Shown: piece after piece, positions 8,224 to 17,270 of the stretch
Numbering within the stretch: the first letter of the stretch is position 1
How the letters are laid out: each line of letters begins with the position of its first letter
Source: Dinoroseobacter shibae DFL 12 = DSM 16493
GTDB taxonomy: Bacteria > Pseudomonadota > Alphaproteobacteria > Rhodobacterales > Rhodobacteraceae
Direction: 5' to 3'
Assembly (NCBI RefSeq): GCF_000018145.1
Contig: NC_009952.1
Coordinates: 1,674,001 to 1,738,000 of the forward strand
Length of the DNA: 64,000 bases
Position numbers and translations under genes: made by a program
Notes under the pieces: generated by a model
Databases searched by the model: none
The model's input: the letters and a program-made list of their open reading frames with translations, nothing else
Told to the model about the DNA's origin: nothing

Positions 8224-9315
8224 TTAGTCATTACGCGTCAGTTTTGAAACAGCTTTCTGAAGCTCTGCGACCTGCTGAGCCAGCCGCGGGAGGCGGCGGA
8301 TCGCCTTGTAGCTTTCCACATGGGATTGCATCTTCATCGCCGGATAGCCGAGCAGCACCCGGCCTGCAGGGGTCTTGGTGAAGATCTTCGTCGCCCCCCC
8401 GGCGATCACATCGTCTCCGATGACGATATTGTCGTTCACACCCACCTGCCCAGCCAGCACCACGCGGTTTCCGATCCGGCTCGACCCGGCGATCCCGACC
8501 TGACCGCACAGCAGGCAGTCCTCGCCGATCTGGACGTTGTGGCCAATGTGCACGAGGTTGTCGAGCTTGGTACCCCGCCCGATGGTCGTGTTGCGGATCG
8601 TGCCCCGGTCGATGCAGCTATTCGCGCCGATCTCTACATCCGCACCGATCTCGACCGAACCGAGAGAGTGGATGCGGGTCCAACTTTGTCCAACAGCATC
8701 GCCCCGGGCGCCGACAGTTTTGCGCACTTCCTCCACCGCCGATGTCTCCGGCGTCACGAAGGAAAAACCGTCCGACCCGATGCTTGCCCCGGGCTGGCAG
8801 ATCGTCCGGTCCCCGAGGATCACGCGCGCGCCGATCTTGACCCCGGCATGGAGCAGGGTGTCCTCCCCCAGCACGGCCTCTTCGGCAATGACGCAATGGG
8901 CTGCTATGCGGGCGCGCGGGCCGATCCTTGCTGCGCGACCGATCACGACGAAGGGGCCGATGGCGGCGTCCGGTCCGATCTCGGCGGTCGGAGCGATCAC
9001 GGCGGTCGGGTGAATCCCCTGTGCGATTTCCGGGCCCGGGTCCATCAGCGTCGTCAAACCGGACATGGCATACCGGGCGCGTGACACGAGGATCGCGCCT
9101 TCGAGCCCGAAGTCCTGCCAAGGCGCATCGCCCCACAACATCGCCGCACGGGCCTTGCCTTGGGCAAGGCCGTCCGCATATTTCGGATCCATCGCAAGCG
9201 CCAATTCGTCGGGCCCTGCGATAGCAGGCTCTGAGGCGCCTCGAACCGTCAGGTCGGCGTTGCCGACGACCTGTGCTCCAAGCGCCTCAGCGATCCGGGA
9301 TAGGGAATAGACCAT
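8224..9315 (-). CDS. lpxD: UDP-3-O-acylglucosamine N-acyltransferase LpxD
   Basis: A 363-residue left-handed beta-helix acyltransferase. It transfers a 3-hydroxyacyl chain from ACP to the 2-amino group of UDP-3-O-acylglucosamine in lipid A synthesis. An N-terminal uridine-binding domain (to about residue 95) precedes many hexapeptide repeats (about 100-310) and a C-terminal helix. The catalytic histidine is H259 in [13 protein letters not shown] precedes the ATG. It is the first gene of the lpxD-ACP-KAS group. Unlike the usual gene order, no lpxA, lpxB or fabZ is visible nearby. Confidence 0.93.
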   Translation of the reverse strand: MVYSLSRIAEALGAQVVGNADLTVRGASEPAIAGPDELALAMDPKYADGLAQGKARAAMLWGDAPWQDFGLEGAILVSRARYAMSGLTTLMDPGPEIAQGIHPTAVIAPTAEIGPDAAIGPFVVIGRAARIGPRARIAAHCVIAEEAVLGEDTLLHAGVKIGARVILGDRTICQPGASIGSDGFSFVTPETSAVEEVRKTVGARGDAVGQSWTRIHSLGSVEIGADVEIGANSCIDRGTIRNTTIGRGTKLDNLVHIGHNVQIGEDCLLCGQVGIAGSSRIGNRVVLAGQVGVNDNIVIGDDVIAGGATKIFTKTPAGRVLLGYPAMKMQSHVESYKAIRRLPRLAQQVAELQKAVSKLTRND

Positions 9316-9366
9316 AGCGCGTCCTCAGAGACCACAGAGGGCACGTCCCCCGGGGCTCTCCGAGAC

Positions 9367-10977
9367 TTAGCTTTGAACCGCGCGTAGCACCACCCCGGCC
9401 TGCGCCAAGGCATCCCAAAGTCTGGCATCGCGGCCGTACACATCGCGGCGGTATTGGGTGTTGCCCTTGGCCGGGGCGAAAGCAGTCTGGTAGACCAGAT
9501 GCACCGGAACTGGCTTGTCGAGGTAGACCCAGGTTTCCTTGCCCTTCGCGAGGGTCGTCTTGAAGAAACCCTCCGGATCCCGCTCCTGTTTGGACAGCAG
9601 TTCGTAGGCAAAATCGAACGGATCGGCGACACGCACGCAGCCATGGGAATACGCGCGGCTTTCACGCCCGAAGAGCGACTTGGCCGGCGTGTCATGCAGA
9701 TAAATATTGTGCTTGTTGGGGAACATGAACTTCACCAACCCCAGCGCATTGCGGTTCGAAGGCGGTTGCTTGATGTCGAACGGAAAAGATCGCGCATTGA
9801 ACTGAGTGAAATCCACTTCTGCCCGGTTCACTGTCCGTCCCGAAGCATCCACCAGTCGCATGTAACTGTGAGCGTTCGGGTTTTCCTGGAGCTTCGGCAG
9901 GTATTCCTTCGTGGCGATCGACCGGGGCACATTCCAGGTCGGGTTGATGACCATGTGATCCATCTCGTCGGAGAACTCCGGCGTGCGCCGGTCCGAGGTG
10001 TTCTTGCCCACGACCACGCGGGTCGCGAAGACCTCTTTGCCGTTTTCCATAACGCGGGCGTGGAAATCGGGAATGTTGACCATGATATGGCGCGGACCCA
10101 GCTCGAAGTTCATCCAGCGTTCTCGCTCCAGCCCCACGATGATGGATTTAAGACGCTCAGTGGGTTCGGTGTTGATCTCGCGCAGGGTGATCTTGGCGGC
10201 GACGCCGTCGGCGGCCAGCCCATGATCCTGCTGAAACCTCTGGACCGCGACTTGAAGCGCCGCGTCATAGGTCGCCGAAACCGTGCGCTTGAGGTAGCCC
10301 ATGCGGATCAGCCGGTCACGCAGGGCAACAACCTGCGGTCCGGACTGCCCGGGTTTCAACGCGGCGGCCGTGACCTTGGGACCCCATCCACCTGCGCCGA
10401 TGGTTTTCTCCATCTCCAGCTTCGCTTTCATCAACCGTGCATACCCGTTGGATTGCGGCGGCAACGCTTTGATGAATCGGCTCGCATTGCTTTTGGAGAA
10501 GGCCGTGATCTGGGCAAGCCGGTCACGCCGCGGCAAACTGCGGACGATTGTCTTGTCGATACGCGAGGGCGAGAGCGCGCCGCTTTGCACATCTTGCGCA
10601 TATTGCAGGAAGACCGTACTCGCCTGAACGTCCAGCAGGCCGCGGGCACGCGGCGAGTCGGCATCGCGGAAAGCTGCCCTGAGCCCCTCGACGTCGTATC
10701 GCATCTCGGGCAGCCCGTGGACCCAAGCCGTATCCAGCGCCTTGAGCAGCGCAGCGCGGCGGCTCCTGTCCCCCGAAGAAGTCCAGAGCGGAGCGAAATC
10801 GCGCACGCGATAGAACTCTGCGAGAGCCGGATCGCCAGAGGCGGCTTCCGCGACAGCTTGCTTGAAGGCGGTCGACTGGGCCTGCACGGGCGCACCCAAA
10901 AGAGGCAGCATCATGGCGAAGGCGGCGACCAGAACTCGGAACAGCGCGAATGTGGGATGGGTAACGGAACGCGACAC
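9367..10977 (-). CDS. L,D-transpeptidase, YcbB/LdtD type
   Basis: The 536-residue exported protein forms peptidoglycan cross-links between meso-diaminopimelate residues. It shows a signal peptide (cleavage near VQAQ, residue 34), a scaffold domain, a peptidoglycan-binding domain around 205-268 and a YkuD catalytic domain around 297-480. The active site is SHGCVRV with C447 and H445, and H428 lies upstream in YLHDT. The start is a GTG with a strong GAGGAG nine bases upstream. It is divergent from a DUF882 gene, the same functional pairing as ycbB-ycbK in enterobacteria. Confidence 0.9.
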   Translation of the reverse strand: MSRSVTHPTFALFRVLVAAFAMMLPLLGAPVQAQSTAFKQAVAEAASGDPALAEFYRVRDFAPLWTSSGDRSRRAALLKALDTAWVHGLPEMRYDVEGLRAAFRDADSPRARGLLDVQASTVFLQYAQDVQSGALSPSRIDKTIVRSLPRRDRLAQITAFSKSNASRFIKALPPQSNGYARLMKAKLEMEKTIGAGGWGPKVTAAALKPGQSGPQVVALRDRLIRMGYLKRTVSATYDAALQVAVQRFQQDHGLAADGVAAKITLREINTEPTERLKSIIVGLERERWMNFELGPRHIMVNIPDFHARVMENGKEVFATRVVVGKNTSDRRTPEFSDEMDHMVINPTWNVPRSIATKEYLPKLQENPNAHSYMRLVDASGRTVNRAEVDFTQFNARSFPFDIKQPPSNRNALGLVKFMFPNKHNIYLHDTPAKSLFGRESRAYSHGCVRVADPFDFAYELLSKQERDPEGFFKTTLAKGKETWVYLDKPVPVHLVYQTAFAPAKGNTQYRRDVYGRDARLWDALAQAGVVLRAVQS

Positions 10978-11119
10978 GGATCAATTCTCCTCGGGAAAGC
11001 ACCAAAAACAGCATAAACGCAGGTTTTCTTAGACGGACCTTCACTTTTTGCCGCTACGCAGTGATTGCACGCGTTTCTTTTTTTCCCGCGACCAATCTGC
11101 AACGTGTTTGCGGCGGGAC

Positions 11120-11153
11120 TTGGGCGGAAATCCGCCCAATAGGTAGAACTACC
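11120..11153. repeat. Two adjacent perfect palindromes
   Basis: TTGGGCGGA and TCCGCCCAA flank AA at 11120-11139. Two bases later GGTAG and CTACC flank AA at 11142-11153. Both have an AA centre and lie in the 297-base divergent region between the transpeptidase and DUF882 genes. They could be binding sites for a dimeric regulator or tandem RNA hairpins. Confidence 0.6.
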
Positions 11154-11274
11154 GGGGGTGTAGCGCCCTGTCACTTGGCGAGGATTCCAATTTGTGGCAT
11201 GACACCAACACGTCTGGGGATGACTGTAATAGAGGCTGCGTCAAGCGGCCCTGGGCTATGGGGCGAGACGACCT

Positions 11275-11844
11275 ATGAGCGACTTCAATGCTGGCCGCGT
11301 AACGCGGCGCGCGTTGCTCGGAGCATTTGCGGCAACAGCAATCTCTGCAGCACCGGTGTATTCTAATGCCTTCGGCTTCCTGCGCGGCGGCGGCGACATC
11401 CGTCGGCTCAAGATGCATTCAGGGCGCACCGGCGAACGCATCGACACGATCTACTGGGTCGAAGGCAAATACGTCAAGGAAGCCCTGAAGGAAATCAATT
11501 ACTTCATGCGGGATTGGCGCCGGGACGCCGTTGCGCCGATCGATCGAAGGACAATCGATATCATGGCCGCGGCCCACAACATGCTGGACGTGGACGAGCC
11601 TTACTTGCTCCTGTCCGGGTATCGTAGCCCGCAGACCAACGCGATGCTTCGCAGTCGGTCGCGCGGCGTAGCCAAGAATTCGCTTCACATGCAGGGTCAG
11701 GCGGCAGACCTGCGGCTCGGCTCTCGCAGCGTGCGCCAGATCGCAGCCGCCGCCGCCGCGTGCAAGGCGGGCGGCGTTGGCAAGTATTCCGGAAGCCAGT
11801 TCGTGCACATGGATTGTGGACCGGTACGCGTCTGGGGCCGCTGA
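11275..11844 (+). CDS. DUF882 / YcbK-like M15-type metallopeptidase
   Basis: A 189-residue exported protein. The N-terminus RRALLGAFAATAISAAP resembles a Tat-type or hydrophobic export signal. The DUF882 domain keeps the M15A zinc site: H138 and D145 in SLHMQGQAADL and H178 with D180 in FVHMD. GYRSPQTN upstream is also characteristic. Family members are thought to trim peptidoglycan peptides. The divergent L,D-transpeptidase neighbour supports a cell-wall role. The stop lies five bases from the convergent pfkB stop. Confidence 0.85.
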   Translation: MSDFNAGRVTRRALLGAFAATAISAAPVYSNAFGFLRGGGDIRRLKMHSGRTGERIDTIYWVEGKYVKEALKEINYFMRDWRRDAVAPIDRRTIDIMAAAHNMLDVDEPYLLLSGYRSPQTNAMLRSRSRGVAKNSLHMQGQAADLRLGSRSVRQIAAAAAACKAGGVGKYSGSQFVHMDCGPVRVWGR

Positions 11845-11848
11845 TCAC

Positions 11849-12799
11849 TCAGAGTTCCGTCACGGTGGACAGCGCAGCGTAACGTTCCGCGGACGCGCCG
11901 TCGCACAAGTCCGTATCAGGCGTTGTCACAGCAGAAGCTGCAGCGCCGACCCCTCTCACAGTCGCTTCCAGATCGGACGAACCTTGTGCGAGAGCCAGCG
12001 TGAACCCCGCCACAAAACTGTCTCCAGCACCGGTCTTGCTGACCACGTTCACCTTTGGGGGGCGCACATGCCAGCCCTGCCCGCGTGATGTGACAAGAAT
12101 ACTGCCTTCCGCTCCCTTGGCTACAATCACGCTTTTTGCAGCCCCCGCGTCCACCAGCTCCCGCCCGAACTGCGCCACATCCGCAACTGTGTCGAGGTCC
12201 CGGCCTGCAAGCGACTGTGCTTCCTCGAGATCCATCCGCAGCACATGAAGGGTTTTGGCCCTTCCTGTTGCGAAGGCCTGCAAAGCGGCCCCGGACGTAT
12301 CAAGAACGATCCGAACTCCCAGCACAGCAAGGCGATTGGTCAGCGCTACGAGATCACCCGGGCCGACACCTGGTGGTAAGCTGCCCGATGGCACGATCAG
12401 ATCCCCGGCCCTCGCCAGTTTGCAGAGCGCCTCACATGATCGATCAACATCCACGTCCGTCCAGGTCTGTCCGGGCATGATGAAGCGATACTGCGCGCCG
12501 GTATCCCGCGCGATGACCGACAGGTTCTGGCGCGTTTCCACAGCCACGCCGAGATCATGCACCGGAATACCCTCCACTCGAAGAAGCTGTCGAACCCGCT
12601 CCCCTGGCCCGCCGCCAAGCGCGAGCGCCGCAAGAGATTGTCCGCCGAGAAACGCAATGGCTCTGGAGACATTGACGCCTCCGCCCCCCGCATCGGCGCG
12701 GGGCGCAGAGCAGCGAAGTTTCAGGTCCGGCGCAACGTGTTCGGCATCGGTCGACGAATCCAAGGCTGGATTGAGTGTCAGCGTCACAATACGAGTCAC
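11849..12799 (-). CDS. pfkB: 6-phosphofructokinase II (PfkB family hexose kinase)
   Basis: The 316-residue ribokinase-fold enzyme resembles E. coli Pfk-2 closely: TLTLNPALDS, KLRCSAP, AGGGGVNVSRAI, QYRFIMPG and SGSLPPGV, with catalytic D260 in TGAGDSF. It would phosphorylate fructose 6-phosphate or a related sugar phosphate. GTG 12799 is chosen because it begins the conserved strand, and an upstream extension to 12850 has no support. One oddity is the nucleotide-site motif K-P-N-x-x-E of Pfk-2, which reads L-R-M-D-L-E here, so ATP contacts may differ. 1-Phosphofructokinase or tagatose-6-phosphate kinase activity cannot be excluded. Confidence 0.85.
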   Translation of the reverse strand: MTRIVTLTLNPALDSSTDAEHVAPDLKLRCSAPRADAGGGGVNVSRAIAFLGGQSLAALALGGGPGERVRQLLRVEGIPVHDLGVAVETRQNLSVIARDTGAQYRFIMPGQTWTDVDVDRSCEALCKLARAGDLIVPSGSLPPGVGPGDLVALTNRLAVLGVRIVLDTSGAALQAFATGRAKTLHVLRMDLEEAQSLAGRDLDTVADVAQFGRELVDAGAAKSVIVAKGAEGSILVTSRGQGWHVRPPKVNVVSKTGAGDSFVAGFTLALAQGSSDLEATVRGVGAAASAVTTPDTDLCDGASAERYAALSTVTEL

Positions 12800-12891
12800 A
12801 AAGCCGCTCCGGTCAGGCTGGGGCCGCGTAGCCCTTCGCCCACCAGACAACCGCAGGCTCGTGCACTGCGCAACCGGTCAGAAGCCCCGTG

Positions 12892-14406
12892 TCACACGAA
12901 CCCCCAAAGGTCCGCCTCCGCGAGACGCGCATCGCTGGAAACATCCACAAGCTCGAGCCGGTGCGCGACAAGAACGACCTCCTCGATCCCTGTTGCGAAG
13001 ATCCCGATCTCGGCAAGGCTGCCCGTTGTCTCGAAAACCTGTCGCTGCGCATCTCCCAAGGCGAGGTACAGAATATCATGGCCTTCTCCTCCATCGAATG
13101 TGTCGAAGTCGGTGCCGCTTTGTCCTCCGATGAGCCTGGGATCGCAAAACAGGAACACGTCATGACCGATACCACCGAGAAGTGTATCGGACCCCAGCCC
13201 GTCTATCAGAACGTCATTGCCATCCCCGCCCATAAGCAGGTCATCCCCCGTGCCACCGGCCAGAACATCGGCGCCGGCACCGCCATCGAGGCTGTCATCA
13301 CCGCTGCCGCCGGCCAGGACGTCATCGCCCGCGCCTCCGGAAAGGCTGTCGCGGCCGACACCGCCAATGACAGTGTCCTCCCCTTGCTGCGCCATGATAG
13401 TCGCGCCATCGCCGCGCACGAGCACCATGTCTCCAGCGGCACTTCCTTGAAAAACTGCGCCATCCTCTTCGAGCACGGTTGTCGCCTTGGTCAGGCTTTC
13501 CGCCTGAAAGACCCCCATGACACCGTGATATGCCGTGCTGGGATGGAATGGATCGAAGAACGCGACCTGATCCGGATCGTACTCGTCAGGCGCCGACGAA
13601 GCAGATAGCCAGAACCGCACCGAAGAACTTATGAAACTGCCAGCAGAGGCCACGAACCCGAAGGCGCTGGGATCGTCATCGATGGCCGCAGTAAGAGCAT
13701 TCATGTCAACCACAACAATGTTCTCGCCGGCCGCGGCGCGTGTGGCCACCTCTGCCTGCAGCATGTCATTGTGATGCGCGACCGCATTGTCGACCTTGCG
13801 CAGATAAAACGATGGCATCCAGGACATGAAGACGAAGTTGCTGGGATCCGGCAGAGTGTTCAGAACCACCTGCCCGACGCCTGCATCCATCATCCGGTCG
13901 ACGCCGTCAAAAACACTGCCGAGCACTTCGACCGTGAACTCGCTATAAGAACTGGGCCCGCCACGACTGAAGTTTGGAAAGAAATTCATGTAGTCGACAA
14001 GACCCATCTGGATCAGCGACATCGTCCCGGACAGGTCCACGCCTGCGTTGGCCTCCAGGAACCGATCGACCTGCGCGGTATAGTTGAACTCAGCCTTCAG
14101 GCGAGGATCATCCCGATCGACCTTGATCGTGTAGGCGATGAACTTCTCTTCCAGAAAATCCTCGAGGATGGTGGAGCCAAGCGCCGAGGCACTGCCGATC
14201 GCGTAGTTCTCAAGGGTCGGGATCTCCAACAAATCCGAAGCATAGACCGTGTAGACGGACCCGTTGGAATAACCGATGGAGTAGCCGTTTTTCGCAAGCG
14301 GCAGGGGCACGCGGATGACATCCTTGGTCAGCCCGTACATGCCGCCCCAGTCGGTCAGACTCGCTCCGAATGTCGCAAGGTTGGAAAAGGAAAGTGTACT
14401 CGTCAT
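12892..14406 (-). CDS. Secreted SGNH-type hydrolase with RTX calcium-binding repeats
   Basis: A 504-residue protein. Residues 1-300 resemble GDSL/SGNH esterases of the thermolabile-hemolysin type. The nucleophile block is FGASLTD, with S16 and alanine replacing the usual aspartate, and the C-terminal catalytic block is DPFHPSTAYH. About residues 335-415 contain tandem G-G-x-G-x-D-x-L repeats that bind calcium. The C-terminus lacks a Sec signal partner, so export by a type I system is expected. No such genes are nearby. ATG 14406 is chosen because GGAGG lies eight bases upstream. Esterase, lipase or phospholipase activity is inferred. Confidence 0.85.
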   Translation of the reverse strand: MTSTLSFSNLATFGASLTDWGGMYGLTKDVIRVPLPLAKNGYSIGYSNGSVYTVYASDLLEIPTLENYAIGSASALGSTILEDFLEEKFIAYTIKVDRDDPRLKAEFNYTAQVDRFLEANAGVDLSGTMSLIQMGLVDYMNFFPNFSRGGPSSYSEFTVEVLGSVFDGVDRMMDAGVGQVVLNTLPDPSNFVFMSWMPSFYLRKVDNAVAHHNDMLQAEVATRAAAGENIVVVDMNALTAAIDDDPSAFGFVASAGSFISSSVRFWLSASSAPDEYDPDQVAFFDPFHPSTAYHGVMGVFQAESLTKATTVLEEDGAVFQGSAAGDMVLVRGDGATIMAQQGEDTVIGGVGRDSLSGGAGDDVLAGGSGDDSLDGGAGADVLAGGTGDDLLMGGDGNDVLIDGLGSDTLLGGIGHDVFLFCDPRLIGGQSGTDFDTFDGGEGHDILYLALGDAQRQVFETTGSLAEIGIFATGIEEVVLVAHRLELVDVSSDARLAEADLWGFV

Positions 14407-14686
14407 TGCACGCGCCTCCAGCGATGTCCGCAGGCGCCAAGAGCCAGACTCAGCGTTTACAACCGTGAGGCCAGGCATCGGGCTGAGTGTGCTCCGATCC
14501 CGAGTGGCCCACTGTCAAACGCCGGTCTTGTTCGGAGCGTCCTGCAGTTTCCGTGCAAGAAGGAGTAGCCATCGATTATGGCCGAACTCGGAAGCAATTC
14601 AGGCGTTAGCTCGGATGGCTCGTTCAAATTGCTTTGATACAAGTCGGGCGGTGAAGATCAGCACGCGCATCAAGTCGATGGAAATA
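14407..14686. other. Intergenic region, nothing identified
   Basis: This 280-base stretch lies between the RTX gene start and the tRNA-Arg 3' end. It should contain the RTX gene promoter on the minus strand, but no convincing -35/-10 pair, terminator or small gene was found. Confidence 0.5.
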
Positions 14687-14763
<77 letters not shown>

Positions 14764-14922
14764 CTCGGGGTGAGTTACAAGGAAAGCCGGGAGGCCGCAA
14801 TCCAAAATCGCACTGCCTCGGTCAGGCGCCACGCGGCGGAGGTTGCGGGCGGGGTTATCGAGAACACTTCTTCGGCCGTCCGTTTTAGCAAACGTGAAAA
14901 AGCGCTGATGCCCACCGCATAG

Positions 14923-16143
14923 CTACCCGAACAGCTCGTGACAAAGCTCCAGCGCATCCACCAGCACATCCACCTCGGCCTCTGTATTGTAGAGCCCGAA
15001 GGATGCGCGACAGGTCGCTGGAACGCCCATATGTTCCATCAAAGGCTGGGCGCAGTGATGGCCAGCGCGTACTGCAACGCCCTTCTTGTCTAGCACGGTG
15101 GAGATATCATGGGCATGTGCTGCCCCCTCCAGCGTGAACGAGAAAATAGCAGCCTTGTCCGGTGTCTGACCCTGCACATTCAACCAGTTCAATCCATCGA
15201 GCCGGGTGCGCGCATAATCCCGCAGCTTGTCTTCATGGGCAGCGATATTCTCCATCCCAAGACCCATCATGTAATCGAGAGCCACGCCAAGTCCGATGGT
15301 CTGCACAATACCCGGTGTGCCGGCCTCGAACTTCATTGGCGGGTCGTTGTAGGTGACAAACTCCCGCGTCACATCGCGGATCATATCCCCACCCCCGATG
15401 AAAGGCCGCATCTCAGCCATCCGCTCGGACTTGATGAAGATCGCACCGGACCCCGAGGGCCCATAGAGCTTGTGCCCTGTGATGGCATAGAAATCGCAGC
15501 CAAGATCGTCGACACTCACGGGCATATGAACGGCCGCCTGGCTGCCATCCACCAAAACAGCCACGCCCTTGGCGTGGGCCGCCTCGGTGATCGCCTTTAC
15601 GTCGACCTTGCAGCCTAGGACATTCGACAGTTGCGTGATGGCTACGAGCTTGGTTTTCGGACCGATCGCGTCGATGACTTTCTGCGCATCAAGCGCACCG
15701 GTGGCATCAACGTCGACCCATTTCAGGACCACGCCCTGTCGCGCTCGCAAAAAATGCCATGGCACGATGTTGGCGTGGTGCTCCATCACCGACAGAACGA
15801 TCTCGTCGCCAGCCACCATCCGGGGCATGGCCCAGCCATAGGCGACGAGGTTGATCCCTTCGGTGGTCCCGGAATTCAGGACAATCTGGTTTTCGTCCGC
15901 CACGCCCAAGAACCGCGCGATAGTACCACGCACGCTTTCGTATTTCTCGGTGGCGAGATTGCTCAAATAGTGCAGGCCGCGGTGTACATTGGCGTATTCC
16001 TCAGCGTAAGCGCGGGTGACTGCATCAATCACGACCTGTGGCTTTTGCGCCGACGCCCCATTGTCGAGATAGACCAGTGGCTTGCCGTTCACTTGGCGCG
16101 ACAGAATCGGAAAATCAGACCGGATCTCATCAACGTTGTACAT
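14923..16143 (-). CDS. sufS: Cysteine desulfurase SufS
   Basis: A 406-residue class V PLP enzyme that takes sulfur from cysteine for Fe-S assembly. K225 in ITGHKLYGPSG binds PLP, and C364 in RAGHHCAQPLM carries the persulfide. The short active-site loop and RxGHHCA motif mark the SufS (group II) type. It is the last gene of the operon, and its start directly abuts the stop of the upstream YIP1 gene. SufS usually needs SufE or SufU as sulfur acceptor, and neither is encoded in this cluster. Confidence 0.95.
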   Translation of the reverse strand: MYNVDEIRSDFPILSRQVNGKPLVYLDNGASAQKPQVVIDAVTRAYAEEYANVHRGLHYLSNLATEKYESVRGTIARFLGVADENQIVLNSGTTEGINLVAYGWAMPRMVAGDEIVLSVMEHHANIVPWHFLRARQGVVLKWVDVDATGALDAQKVIDAIGPKTKLVAITQLSNVLGCKVDVKAITEAAHAKGVAVLVDGSQAAVHMPVSVDDLGCDFYAITGHKLYGPSGSGAIFIKSERMAEMRPFIGGGDMIRDVTREFVTYNDPPMKFEAGTPGIVQTIGLGVALDYMMGLGMENIAAHEDKLRDYARTRLDGLNWLNVQGQTPDKAAIFSFTLEGAAHAHDISTVLDKKGVAVRAGHHCAQPLMEHMGVPATCRASFGLYNTEAEVDVLVDALELCHELFG

Positions 16144-16743
16144 TCAGAGGCTCCCGGGGATGGACAGGCCAAGCATGGCGAGCAAAAGGCTCATGGCGAA
16201 CAGAACGCCGAAGGCAGAAATGAGCACGCCCGCGAAGACGAGGCCAAGCGACGCGAACCCGTGGATCACGGCGACGAAATTTACCAACAACCACATGAAA
16301 AGCGCAATGCTCGCCAGCCCGATCAAGCTGCCGATGACGGGAAAGAGGATCAGCGCCGCGAACTGAACCACTTGCAGGCAGAGCAGGATAAATTGCAGCC
16401 AGGTGACGAGTGCGAGCGACTCCTCGAAGGATCCGGTGCCCCCGAGGGCACGACCGATCACATGCACACAACTCACCAGCACGATCAGCAACGCGAACTG
16501 GATGAAGGTCGCCATCAGCGGGCTCATCACGAAGGGTCCGGTCATCGCTCCGTCTTCGAAGCCGCCGCCGAGGGCGAACACGCCAAGTTGGCCCGCGATC
16601 ACCGACAGCACCACGACCAGCGACAACAGTTGCATCAGCACGTGGCGCGGCAGACCGAGCGACAGCACGGTCGAAGCCCCTTCCCGCGGCGCTTTGAGGG
16701 TCTGAACCACGAGGCTCAGCAGATTGTTCAGGGTCAGGGTCAT
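16144..16743 (-). CDS. YIP1-family membrane protein
   Basis: The 199-residue protein has about five hydrophobic segments: about residues 35-60, 73-97, 110-135, 143-165 and 170-190. It fits the Yip1/DUF1282-like family of small polytopic proteins. ATG 16743 is preferred to the longer frame because it follows AGAGGCG and starts the natural N-terminus. It lies between another membrane gene and sufS and is contiguous with sufS. No role in Fe-S assembly is established for this family. The conserved location suggests a link or mere co-expression. Confidence 0.75.
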   Translation of the reverse strand: MTLTLNNLLSLVVQTLKAPREGASTVLSLGLPRHVLMQLLSLVVVLSVIAGQLGVFALGGGFEDGAMTGPFVMSPLMATFIQFALLIVLVSCVHVIGRALGGTGSFEESLALVTWLQFILLCLQVVQFAALILFPVIGSLIGLASIALFMWLLVNFVAVIHGFASLGLVFAGVLISAFGVLFAMSLLLAMLGLSIPGSL

Positions 16744-16772
16744 TCGTCGCCTCTGGTCCGTCGCGGACGCCT

Positions 16773-17270
16773 TCACGAAGTTTGAACCGGGGGGCGCTCG
16801 GCCTCCCATAGTCCACTCCCCCAGATGTAGAGGAAAGCTCCGAGAAGCAACAGACCCGTGGCGTTTTGTGCCGGGCCCTGTCCGATGAAGCCCGACACGA
16901 GTCCAAGCAGCAGAACAAGGGGCGAGATCACCAGCAGGCTCCAGAAGAGTGTCAGGCGTGCGCCATAAAAGCTCCCATGGCCCCCGAAAAGCCGTGCAAG
17001 CAGGCGCGTCAGAGCAGCGACGCCATAAAGCGCGAGGGGCGCAATGAACAACCAGCCCAGCAAAGCTCCGCCAAGACGGGCTTCGAGCGGAATGCTGGGG
17101 TCAAGAAACGCCTCTCGTGACAACCGAGGCCACTGCGCAACGAAAAACAACAGGCAGGCGACCGTGAGGTACATCAGAACCCGTCCTTCGTTCTTTTCCG
17201 CCGCAAGCTGGCGCCGCAGGACATCCCGCGGCGCCCGGTAAGCGCGGACGATCTCGGCCGAGACAGACAT
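16773..17270 (-). CDS. Small polytopic membrane protein, YIP1-like
   Basis: A 165-residue protein with an N-terminal basic amphipathic segment and about four transmembrane helices (about residues 30-48, 65-90, 103-128 and 135-155). It is probably a diverged paralogue of the next gene. Its ATG overlaps the sufD stop (TGATG), so translation is coupled to sufD. The function is unknown. Location in the suf operon is the main clue. Confidence 0.7.
   Translation of the reverse strand: MSVSAEIVRAYRAPRDVLRRQLAAEKNEGRVLMYLTVACLLFFVAQWPRLSREAFLDPSIPLEARLGGALLGWLFIAPLALYGVAALTRLLARLFGGHGSFYGARLTLFWSLLVISPLVLLLGLVSGFIGQGPAQNATGLLLLGAFLYIWGSGLWEAERPPVQTS

Noticed and set aside
13170-13400. Tandem repeat DNA or CRISPR-like array
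   Set aside because: The periodicity is the coding of RTX nonapeptides, not equal repeats with spacers.
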